A stretch of 64,000 nt of DNA from Scortum barcoo. Taxonomy: Eukaryota > Chordata > Actinopteri > Centrarchiformes > Terapontidae. This document shows, in pieces, positions 23,422 through 33,460 of this stretch. Positions within the stretch are counted from its first letter, which is position 1. Every line of letters begins with the position of its first letter. The notes below the pieces were generated by a model. That model was given only the letters and a program-made list of their open reading frames with translations. It did no database searches and was not told the DNA's origin. A program made the position numbers and the translations under genes. The stretch is from the NCBI GenBank assembly GCA_023238725.1, contig CM041538.1:6671880-6735879 (forward strand), given 5' to 3'.

Positions 23422-23952
23422 ATATAAATAGACAGGTGATAAATGAAAGGAAAGCCAACATAAAGTAAAGTGTCGATCAACCATGTGCCACCAGAACAGC
23501 TTCAGTTCTCCTTGTCAGTGATTCTCCAAGTTTCTGAAATCTATCTGAGGGATGAACACCTTTATACTAAAAAATATTCCCTCATTAGATGTTTTGATAG
23601 TGATGGAGAGCCCTGTCTAAAACATCGCTCCAAAATCTCCCAAAGGTGTTTAAATGGGTTGAGATGGTGACTGTGAAGGCCATAGCCATTTTCATGCTCA
23701 TCAAACCATCTAGTGACCTCGTGCCCCATGAATGGGGGCATTGTCATCCTGGAAGAGACCACTGCCCATCAGGACCAACAGAAATATTTCATCACAGGAT
23801 AAAGGTGATCACTTAGAACACCTTTGTATTGATTTGCAGTGATCCTTCCCCGTTTTGGGACAAGTGGACCCAAACCACGTTTTACCTATTTGCATTTGAC
23901 ATGTTTCTTCACAGGTTTTTCTTTTCATGTGTCCCCTTTCTGTATATATACT
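23422..23952 (-). mobile_element. internally deleted Tc1/mariner copy 1
   Basis: The left end GACAGGTGATAAATGAAAGG (from 23431) and the right end TTTTCATGTGTCCCC (about 23923) are inverted relative to each other. Between them, the minus strand encodes the C-terminal part of a Tc1/mariner transposase: WFDEHENGYGLHSHHLNPFK and HLWEILERC (about 23615-23735). The canonical NPIEHLW reads NPFKHLW, so the catalytic glutamate is replaced by lysine. The N-terminal DNA-binding and first DDE segments are absent. The arrangement matches the copy at 38402-38970. Confidence 0.75.
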
Positions 23953-26894
23953 GTATAAAGAGTGATGTTTTTAAAAATGTTGGAAGTGATTAACAAAATC
24001 TTTTACATGAAAAGCTGTCTGCACTTTTCTTGTGACTAGCATGACAATATTATACAGACGACAGGAAATCAGCTTCCATTTTAGAATATAAAAAGCAAAA
24101 GAATCCTTGTGATCATTTTCTGAAGGTTAACGTTTGGTTAGAGAGTGTTATGGTTATGGTTAAATATAACCAGCGCTGACATTAGTTGCTGATGGGAGAC
24201 GAACAAGAGCCTCTGATCTCAAACCACTACAATCACCCTGCTGCTAACAACAACAACAACAACAACAACAAGGTCCTTGTCAAGAGGATTTTGTGGGTTA
24301 CTTTAAGTGTTTGAACGAATCAACACTTCCTTCTCTTTCTGATGGGGACAGTGTCAATCATTCCATTATACAGCTAAGAACTGGCGTCTTCCTGTGTCCT
24401 CTGTCCTCTGACCTTGTGCTCACGTTGTGACATGCAAGCTGGAGAGATCACTTTTTTTAAGCAAGCAAATATTTAATCACAAGTAGAACTTCATTCCCTG
24501 AATATGCACAACGACTCTCTCTCTCTGTGGAAGGATGCGCTCTCCGACAGCATAATGTATGTTGTATCTGCATTCAGTCCATATACTTCTTCATGTCTCC
24601 ACTGGTCAAGAGGATAGTCGGCAGTGGTCTCAGAAGGTTTAATTATAAGCCCTGTAACAAAACAACCTAATGAAAACCTGTCAATCTGTCTGCTCATCGC
24701 TGCCCATGTCTCCTCATTAAGACAGCACAAGATAACACATAAGAGTGGAACTGACTGTCATGCTAAATCCATATTTTAGTCATGTTCACATTGAGAGGCA
24801 TTTACTGTATCGTTGACCACGGTCAGACGTATTGATGCATGTAAATTTATTCTGCTGTAAAGGCTGGAGCTCGACGGGAGAGAGAGTTCCCACAGAATTA
24901 TCATGCTCTATCTGTGATTCTGCAGAGTTTAATGATATTCTGTACATCGGGAAAATATACACAGTATGCCATCCCACCGCCATCCTCTGCAGCCTTGAGC
25001 TTTCTCACAGCTACCACTTTATAACACTTCCTCATTGACATTCATTGGAAACGTTTGAGGTGGCCAACTTTTGCCCGATGGTTTCACAGCAACAAGCTTA
25101 TGAATTCACCATTGGTTTTATAGAACGACTCAAACACTGTTATTTTGTCTGTGTGATGCACTGGAGCGTCTTTGGTGTGCTGTTTGGAGGAACCAGACAT
25201 TAAGTTAGCTACAGGAATGTTGATGCCTCAAAACAGTGTCGGGTACGGCTCCATTTACTCTAAACTGTGTCGACCGGCGATCTCCTCTGTCCAGCAAGCA
25301 ACAATCTTCCTCTAACCTCTGCTGAAACTACACCTAGAAAGCACCCCAAAATATCCTAATTCCTCAGGGTGCCTTCATCGCAGTGCTTTTTCTGGCTTGT
25401 GGATAAGATATGATGAAACAGACGATGCACTGACATGGAAGTCAAAAGGCTGGTGCATGAAAATGCAGCATGAATTATGCGGAGTCAAAGAGATGCAGAG
25501 AGACCGCAGGTTTGACAGCCAGGCAAGGCTTTGCAGTTTTCTACCAGGACAGATTGCTGGAAACTTCACCACCAAGATGATGAATATTTTACTTTTTATT
25601 TTCCCCTGCATGTCATGGCCCTGTAGCATATGGTTTCTGTTGGAAGATGGCTACCATTAGTCATGCTGTCTTATTACAAACAAATCAATTATATGACTAA
25701 ACCATATAAAGTTTCACATGTAAGTGTAAGTTTGTTTGGTGTTTACTGGAGTTTAGTTATTTAGTACTAGGAAGCTTTCCACAATAAAGAGAGTAATTTG
25801 ACTGAACATGAAAAATGGTGGATGGTTTGGCGAATAAGGGTTTTTGTCTTCGTCTTCTCTCATTTAGCTGAGTAAATCTATACATACCTTTTTTATTATG
25901 GCCACACTGTGGAAGTATACTAAATTATTTATAGTATATTCATATATTCAGTATACTTATGTACAAAGGAGAGTTGGTGTGTATAAACAAAATATATACG
26001 GTTTACATGATATATACGTTATGTGTAATGTTTCATCAAAGTAAAGTTTCATTTAAGGATACTTTATTTTTGTGACATATTTAGGTTTGTGAGAAATTCA
26101 TATGAACAGTTTAAAACTGTTGATAAAGGAAACATCCTACTAAGACCCTATTAACACCCTACTAACAATAGAAGTAGCCCACTATTACTATTACAACATA
26201 CTGTATATCATGTGATGGAACTCTTTAATAATGCAACGAAGCCTAATTGGTTGTTATATCCTAGTTGTAGTTCATAAGTGCATAGCTTATATACCAAAAA
26301 TTGCTCTTTTTGAGTAGGACAATGTACATGAATATAAATAGCCGGAAATGTGTCAGATTTAGACAAAAGATACATTTTCAGCTGTTGTCCATGTGTTTGT
26401 ATATGTAGAAATTTTTCTCTTCTTGTAGCTGTGCTTACTGTCTCCATGTTCTTCTAACAAACCCTATTTTTATCTCCCACACTGAAACCAGCTTCCATAT
26501 AAAATGGTAAAGAAGGCTCCTGTCAGAGGAAAGACACTGGCATTGTGTTCAAAAGCAACGGCTGCAGGCGAGATCTGGGAGCTCTGACTGAATCTGTGAG
26601 GAAAAGCTGACAGAGAGGAACAGAAACCCTTGTATTTCCTCTCTTCTCCGTCCCAGTTGCTCTGTGCGACATAACGGCAGAGGAAACAAACGGGACCCTA
26701 CAGAAGCAGGTCAATGAGGAGCAGACAGTTAATTTCTGTCTCCTCCCTCCAGTAAGCGTGGTCAGAGGAGTTATCTGAAGGACAGAAAGTAATTACTGGT
26801 TGATAATAAAACTGCATCACCCATTGTAAACTGCTGAGTACAAATTATATGAAATGAAATCACCCCTACCATGTGAGCTTTATATGAATCAAAG
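23953..26894. other. unannotated DNA with a CAA microsatellite
   Basis: It contains a (CAA)n run at about 24244-24271. A segment near 25375-25660 is open on both strands without protein motifs and could equally be conserved non-coding sequence. I see no gene. Confidence 0.4.
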
Positions 26895-27105
26895 TCAGAT
26901 CAGAACCACGATCAGAATCAGCATTATTGGCCAAGTATGTATATACATATAGGGGATTTGACTCAGGTGTTTCATTGCTCTCACTGTACATGTACAGAAA
27001 TAAACATACAGCTTAAAAACAACAGCAGCACGCTTAACAAGAAAAACATAAACATTAAACTACCATGTACAATTTATATATAAAAAGTACTGTATATATA
27101 GATAT
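26895..27105 (-). mobile_element. LINE 3' tail fragment
   Basis: ATCAGAATCAGCATTATTGG at the left, then CCAAGTATGT and GGGGATTTGACTCAGGTG, is the reverse complement of a common fish LINE 3' untranslated end. It has no coding content. Confidence 0.55.
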
Positions 27106-27109
27106 GGTA

Positions 27110-27330
27110 CATGGCCAGAGTCAGGAAATGTCACACGTTGGACATAAGCCGTTCCAACTCCTCCCCTCTGGCAGGCGCTACAGTGCTCTGCACGCCAACC
27201 AGACACATGAGACAGTTTCTTTCCTCAGGCTGTCACTCTGATGAACATTTAACACCAGTCACAGAGTGTCAGGAACGATCCCTGTGCAATAACCCTGTGA
27301 CACAAACATCCACTGGACCTATAAATAATA
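27110..27330 (+). mobile_element. LINE ORF2 C-terminal fragment
   Basis: The plus strand reads QLLPSGRRYSALHANQT (27153-27203), matching the LPSGRRYRALR block near the C-terminus of CR1/L2-type LINE ORF2, then stops and an AT-rich 3' region. It lies opposite in orientation to its neighbours, so the locus is rearranged. Confidence 0.6.
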
Positions 27331-27486
27331 TATATTCTCATTGTTGTTTTTATCATCTAATATCATCACTCAAACACAAATATATACCCACTGTGTACAC
27401 TGCATATAAGGCCACATCCACAAACCTCACATATAGAATGCAGCCTATTACAGTATTCATATTTATTTCAGTATCCCTTGCACCAA

Positions 27487-27515
27487 ATATGCACACACAC
27501 ACACACACACACACA
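27487..27515. repeat. CA microsatellite
   Basis: A run of about 15 CA units separates two oppositely oriented LINE fragments. Confidence 0.9.
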
Positions 27516-27519
27516 CGGT

Positions 27520-27770
27520 ATAAGTCCTGAATGGAGGGAAGGTCCATGATTCTTTCAGCAGTCCTGACTGGCAGGTTGTAGTCTGTTCCTGTCCTGTTTG
27601 GTGGCCGATCCAAACCAGACTGTGATGGCTGTGCAAAGAACAGGCTGAATAATAGAGGTTTAAAATTGCATCAGCGGCTCCTCAGGCAGGTTGAAGTTCC
27701 TGAGCTGGTGTAGAAAGTATGAAACCACTTACTGACCCTCAGACCTAGCCAGAGGTGGCCTATAACCAGA
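27520..27770 (-). mobile_element. LINE ORF2 fragment, minus strand
   Basis: The minus strand encodes pieces resembling the region after the RT palm of CR1/L2-type LINEs: CTAITVWFGSATKQDRN, then RTAERIMDLPSIQDLY, and upstream LRNFNLPEEPLMQF with stops. It is a short non-functional remnant. Confidence 0.65.
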
Positions 27771-29027
27771 ACTGTGCACTCGCTTCTTAATGGCGGAGCA
27801 CAGTATTGATATACTGAAAGACTGGTGGCTATAACGTTACCTGTCAAATGTCAGTGGCTTGTTGGTTTGTGGTTTTTACATAGCACTTAATTCTGCTGCC
27901 CTTCCATGGGTTTTCCTGGGGCGTTTACCCAAAAGGGTATCCAATTTAAGATCAAAAGCAATTCATCAGCAAACTCAGGTGGGTAAGAACAGACACATGG
28001 GATTATCGTATTTTCCCCTTACTGCAACAATAAATATAAGAGAAAAATAAGAAAGCATTCATGCATGAGGCCCATTGTGTACTATGTGTGTTTATCAGGG
28101 GCTGTATTGGCCCACTACATGTACTGTAGTGGTATGTTCTTCACATGCAAGATGTCATTGACAGTTAAGTTGAGTCATAGTAGTGCGACTGAGTTCTGAG
28201 GTTAGCTCCATCACCCATTTACACATCACCACATGTATATCAGAACTCACTCTTAACCAGTTTTTTTCCCCCGTCCATGGTGCCTTGTCTCCCCTCCGTG
28301 GGCTCTGTGCTGCTGAGGACACCTGAAGACAGCTTGACCTTTTTTTGAGGACTGGGAAAAATGGAGCTGTCTTGGAGTATGTGCTGACCTTTAAATCTGG
28401 AGATCTCCTATTTGGATCTCATGCTGCCGACTTTCCCTTAAAATATTTTGGTGCTGTACTGTCTGTTAGCGCTGAGTGGGTGTGTGTAATGGGGAGTGGT
28501 GAGGGGGCTCCCAGATCGACCAGGCAAACCTCTAATTACTCCCTAGGAGGGATAAAACCAAACTCCTCCGTGTCTCAGTGTGTGTATGTGTGTGTGCGCT
28601 GGATTAAAGCAGAGTCCAGGGAGTTGGATGTTGTCTTCCTCCCTGAACACTATAAGATTGTCTGACTTTATGAAACAGGCTGGAATTCCCACAGTAAAGA
28701 CTGTCCTCTCTTGGATAGTTGGATAGCCAAGTTTTTCAGGCTAAATGCTTCTTGTTGTAAGAGGTTGACAATCACCATTTCCCCATGTTCTCTGCTCATG
28801 TTTTCTTCCAGGTGAGTCTTAAATAAAATTAAACTTAACTTGCATAAACTACATTTGGGGCCAATTTGCCTCTATTCAATTGTGACAGCTGAAAAGAGAT
28901 GAGGGAAGATGGCATGCAGCAAAGAGTCCAGGTACTGTATTAGTGTTAGAGGGAACTAGTTGTGTCTATTTTGATTTCATTATGTAGTTAATATAACTGA
29001 GGTTCAGGAACAAGACCGCGCCAACCG
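27771..29027. other. unannotated DNA
   Basis: A 106-codon frame at 28345-28665 has no recognised motif and I do not call it a gene. The rest is simple AT-rich sequence. Confidence 0.4.
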
Positions 29028-31125
29028 CACCTCTCCCGCCTCTCTAATTCCCTTACATGTGCTCCTCCAATCCAATCTCCAAGCACATCCAACCCCTTCA
29101 TCTACCATTTGCCTCAAGCTCTCACGACTGCACGTTCTGAGATTGAGACAAATTTCCTAAATAAAAAAATAACTAGAAAAAAAAAATCCATCATCCACGT
29201 ACTACGAACTGGTCCCCAATCCATCCGACAATGACTTATTCTATGCTGGATCAGTGGTTTCAGACTCTCCTCCATCCTTCATCGCCTTCACTCCAACGCG
29301 ACCACCCGCCCAGCATTCATGTCCACGCTCCGTCGTCCACGTCCCTCGGCACTGCATTGTCCACTACTCTCCTTCAAGCAGCTCCGGCCAGACACCACTG
29401 CCAACATCGCATTCCAACAGAGGACGCAGCCACCGCTCTTTGGAAGGAAGCCGCTCTTCCAGACTCGCTCATCCGATTGGCCTGACCCTCGATATCCAAC
29501 TCTGAGCTGCACCGCGTCCAACTCGCAGCCACCAGAACCGGCTTCCTCCCACGCGACAACCATCTCGGATTGGACAGTTGCCCGGCTGCAGCGCGCCCTC
29601 AAAGAGAGAAACATCCCCTTTCACCGGACTAACTGCTCACTTCCGCAATTTCCACCTGGCACCACATGCTCACGGAATGCACGTGACATCACAACGCAAC
29701 ACCATCATAACGCCCCCTCATAGTGCCAGGTCACATCACCTCCCCCAGTCCTTAACCCCTCCCACAACCTCTCTCTCCCAGCATCCCCGTGCCTGCAGGC
29801 TGCCTATCCCACCTCCATTCCTACATCCCTCCATCCCATCATCCTTTCCTCTTCCTTTCCTATCCCAGCAGCTAACCTAGCTCACGGCTCCATTCACTAC
29901 TGCTGCTACTTCTTTCTGCCTTGCAGCAGCCACCACTAACGCTGCCACCCACACCACCACAACCACCATGAGCCTCGGCACTCCCCTCTACGGACTCTCT
30001 CCTTTCCTCCTGTTCTGTCCTCGTTCCCCTCCCTCCCCATCCACCCACCTGCCCTTTCCATCCCCACAGTACCCTCAGCAACTGGCCTGCTCGCCCCTCC
30101 GATCACCAGCCACCCTACAGGAAACTTCACTTTAGCCATCGCCATCCCTCCCGTTCATCCCCTCCTTGCTGCACGACCCTCTCCCATCTCACCTACCCTC
30201 AGGCAGAAAATTCTTGTAGGTAATTACATAGACCTAGCCCTTCTCATACAACCATCCGCTCACACAATCACCAGCTTCGGAGAGCCCCCAACACCCCAGG
30301 TCGCAGCCCAGCCCAAGCCCCCCTCACACTCCAGGGTCCTCACACCACTTGAATTCGCCTTCTCCCTCTACCGTGACACCATCTGCTCAGTCTTCCCCAA
30401 CCGCAGGGCCGAGCTGGACGATTACCTTTCCATCATCTTAGATTTGGCCCTGCGGTTCGGCAGCACCGGCTTTTACACCTACCGCACCCTCTTCGCCTCC
30501 CAAGCCACAGGCCGCCTCCAACAGTTCAACCAGAGCATGGACTGGGGCTCTCTCGACTCGGAGCTCTACTGCCGCATGTTCGCAGCAAGTTCCTCCCTGG
30601 CCTGCAACTTATGCGGAGCCCCTTCACACCCAGCCACCAAATGCATCATCACAGCCCCTTTACCCCGCCCTCTTGCCCCACCTGCACCCACCCCATCCGC
30701 GTTTTCAAGGCTTGGCCACACTGCACCTCCACCTCCCATCATGCCCAAACCACCCACACCCTCCTACCAACCTATATGCCGTCACCACCCCACGGCTCAA
30801 TCCCCAAAGGCATAGATAGGAGGGGAAAGCCCGTCCTCTATCAAGGTGGTAGGATGATCTGCAACAATTTCAATGACTTTGGCTGCAAAGCTTCTAGTTG
30901 GGGCTTCTTCCACACCTGCTCCTTCTGCGACATCAACCATCGCCTTCAAAGTTGTGCCTAGTCACCCAGAATTCTGGAGGTTCTTCGGTGCATCCTGACG
31001 AACACATTACACAGCGAATACATACAGCTCTTCACCGACACAGCATCTTCCGTCGGATTCAGCGGTTACTACAATGGCAGATGGTTCCAGCATGGCCTCC
31101 AGAACTGTTTTCGCTGTCCCCTTCT
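29028..31125 (+). mobile_element. tyrosine-recombinase (DIRS/Ngaro-like) retroelement remnant
   Basis: A C-rich block unlike its AT-rich surroundings. It holds gag-like reading frames (29319-30960) followed within about 50 bp by an RNase H-like scrap with EYIQLFTDTASSVGFSGYY (about 31014-31070). In DIRS-order elements RT lies between these, so RT has been deleted. No recombinase or terminal repeats are visible. The family call is inference from the RNase H pattern and the double zinc-motif gag. Confidence 0.55.
29319..30960 (+). pseudogene. gag-like ORF1 of the YR retroelement remnant
   Basis: The block is broken across frames. Near 29568-29640 a SAP-like helix pair reads DWTVARLQRALKERNIPFHR. 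From about 30336 comes TPLEFAFSLYRDTICSVFPN, then GSTGFYTYRTLFASQA, and a CCHC knuckle CNLCGAPSHPATKC (30603-30644). The end carries a second Cys/His cluster, CNNFNDFGC followed by FHTCSFCDINHRLQSC (30859-30957), in which one position often cysteine is tryptophan. Such Cys/His clusters occur in gag-like proteins of DIRS/Ngaro elements. Function would be nucleic-acid binding. At least three frameshifts make it non-functional. Confidence 0.55.
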
Positions 31126-31870
31126 TCCCCCCTGTTTGAACCGTACCTGCACTGGGAACAGGTCTGACTTACTGCTAGCAATGCGAACCAAGCTCCTGCC
31201 CTTAGCAAAGGGCCCCGGACCCCATATTCGTGGAGCACCCCCCACAGAATACCACGAGGGACACGGTCGAATGCCTTCTCCAGATCCACAAAGCACATGT
31301 GGACTGGTTGGGCAAACTCCCATAAACCCTCAAGCACCCTGTGGAGGGTATAGAGCTGGTCCAGTGTTCCACAACCAGGATGAAAACCTGCATTATTCCT
31401 CCTGAATCCGAGGTTCGACTATTGGCCAAATTCTCGCTCGTCACCAGTACCCAGTACTCCAGTACTCAGGGTGGATCTCATCCACCTCCCGGCGCCTTGC
31501 CACAGAGGAGCTTGAGAACTACCTCAGTGACTTCAGCCTGGGTGGGTGATGGATGAGTCCACCTCAGAGTCCTCAGCCTCCGCTTCCTCAGTGGAAGGTG
31601 TGTCAGTGGGACTGAGGAGATCCTCAAAGTATTCCTTCCACCGTGTCCGACAACAATGTCCCCAGTTGAGGTCAACAGCTCCCCACCCACACTGTAAACA
31701 GTGTTGGCAGAGCACTGCTGGCCCCCTTCTGAGGCGCCGGACGGTTTGCCAGAATCTCTTCGAGGCCGACCGATAGTCCTCCTCCATGGCCTCACCGAAC
31801 TTCCTCCCAGACCCGAGTTTTTGCCTCCATGAGTTCCATTGTCACCATGAGTGTAATGTCCCATAACTTG
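31126..31870 (-). mobile_element. internally deleted LINE (ORF2 fragments)
   Basis: Reading the minus strand from 31870: RFWQTVRRLRRG, KEYFEDLLSPTDTPSTEEAE, then QAEVTEVVLKLLCGKAP (linker between endonuclease and RT). An abrupt jump leads to PIVEPRIQEE, and then EFAQPVHMCFVDLEKAF with DRVPRGILWGVL (RT motif A with its aspartate, about 31240-31310). It ends at SDLFPVQV before the YADD-type motif. The middle of RT and everything after motif B are missing. Clade not assigned. Confidence 0.75.
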
Positions 31871-32994
31871 CTAACATACAATACGATGTGTACTTTGTGT
31901 CCACAGTACATTTCAGTCCTATTTAAAACACTGATTAGTATTAATCTCTTGTGGCTGAAATTAGAATTAAAATTAGCATTTAAAATTTAGTCTGAAATTC
32001 TCTTTTCCCCTCACTTGCCTCTCAGGGTTTAATAGCTATAAATAATAGAACCAATTCTCATAGAGACAAGCAGAAATTAGCAGCATTTTTTGGTTTATTT
32101 TACAATTTCTGCACCCAAAGATGGCCATAAAATCTTGTTTGTTTGATCCACTCTCAAACAGAAATGTAAAAACAACTATTTTTGTGGCAAACAAGGCAAA
32201 CCAAATATAAACATTAGAAAAGAAGTGAAATAATTTTACATATAAAAAAAAGGTAAGCAATAAGTCACAAATAAATTGCTAGAAAAAGAAAATAAAAACA
32301 ACCAAAAGTCTCCAAAACAGCAATAACTAAAGTGACATCTCAAACATACAGTTGAGGAGGACAGGATGATCTTATTGATCTCAGTTTGAAAAGGAAATGT
32401 TTACAGGTAGGCAGGCAGGTACAGGTCCTTGTTAAGGTCCAAGCAGCATGATAGCATGATAGCAATAAGACAAGACAGGAAACCAAGATAAGAACATGAA
32501 AACTTCATTAAAATGCCAAAAATGAGCTGGTTAATTATTGCAGGGCTTATGAGGGACAGTGGAAACACGGGCACATTCAGCTCAGACAAAAAGTAGCCAA
32601 ACATTTATTTAAATGTAAATAGTGATGCATTTTTCACCCATTCGTTGCTGCAGCTACCATGCTTTTTTTTAACCTGTGATATCTACCAGGGTCTGCACGG
32701 TGCTGCACTTGTACCCTACTTAAGTGTCCTTGAGCCAAACACTTCTTTCCAGTCCTTGAATACAGACATGCATCTGACCTTGACTTGTGCTGCTAAAGGA
32801 AAAAACACACCTGTATGCATCAAATAAGGAGGTGTCACAGACAAATTCCCAATAAAACCTTAATGTGCTGTCAGATGTAGGCACTCAGGGTACGAAGCAA
32901 ACTGTTGGGATGGATAAGTACTGAAGATGAGGATTGTAATCCCACTCAGACAAACTTCTGTGGGGTTTTTTTTAGTTCAGAGCTTTATGGTCCC
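31871..32994. other. unannotated AT-rich DNA
   Basis: No motif-bearing frames or named repeats are seen. Confidence 0.4.
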
Positions 32995-32999
32995 TCAAG

Positions 33000-33384
33000 T
33001 GTTACGTTCAGTGGTGCAGGGTGGACTCAAGAGCAGGACACGGAGGCAGGCAAAAGGATTCAGTGAATGTTTTTTTGGCTTACTGGCAAGTGCAGGCAGA
33101 CAGGACATGGAAAAACTCACAGGAACACACACAAAAAAAAAGCTGCAGCACAGGCGCAGACGAGGGCATAACAAAACAGACAAACTGACAAGAAACAAAG
33201 GGAAAGGGGACCAGTATAAATAGGCTCACTGATTGGGAGGTGGGGACAGGTGAGCAGATGGTCTGATGGGAGACAGATGTGTTTAGAGGAAAAGGGTATG
33301 GTCTAAGAAAGGGAGGACCACACACACACAGCAAAAGAACCAAACTGAGGGGCACTAAGGACACAGGAAAGGGAAAACACACAT
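33000..33384 (-). repeat. solo LTR, minus strand
   Basis: On the minus strand it ends GAACGTAACA at 33000 and starts with a TGTGTTTTCCC-type sequence near 33384. Inside are TATTTATACTGG (about 33212-33224, a TATA-like box), CCAGTAAGCC and TCTTGAGTCCACCCTGC, resembling the layout of the sushi-like LTRs. There is no internal region or second LTR. I could not find a matching 5-bp duplication, so the outer boundary is approximate. Confidence 0.55.
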
Positions 33385-33460
33385 GAATGTAGATCTGGAG
33401 AAGGCATTCGACCATGTCCCTCGTGGTATTCTGTGGGGAGGTGCTCCACGAGTGTAGAGT
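33385..33460 (+). mobile_element. LINE RT scrap
   Basis: About 70 bp (GTAGATCTGGAGAAGGCATT onward) match the motif-A region of the minus-strand LINE at 31240-31310, here on the plus strand. It directly abuts the solo LTR. Confidence 0.75.

Noticed and set aside
25375..25660. Open frames on both strands, possibly an exon
   Set aside because: No splice sites frame it and no protein motif is visible. Conserved non-coding DNA is equally likely and cannot be judged here.
28345..28665. 106-codon plus-strand frame
   Set aside because: It shows no motifs, no splice context and ordinary composition, so it is probably a chance open frame.
29288..29614. 108-codon minus-strand frame over the YR gag block
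   Set aside because: It is the antisense shadow of the C-rich plus-strand gag-like coding region and has no motif of its own.
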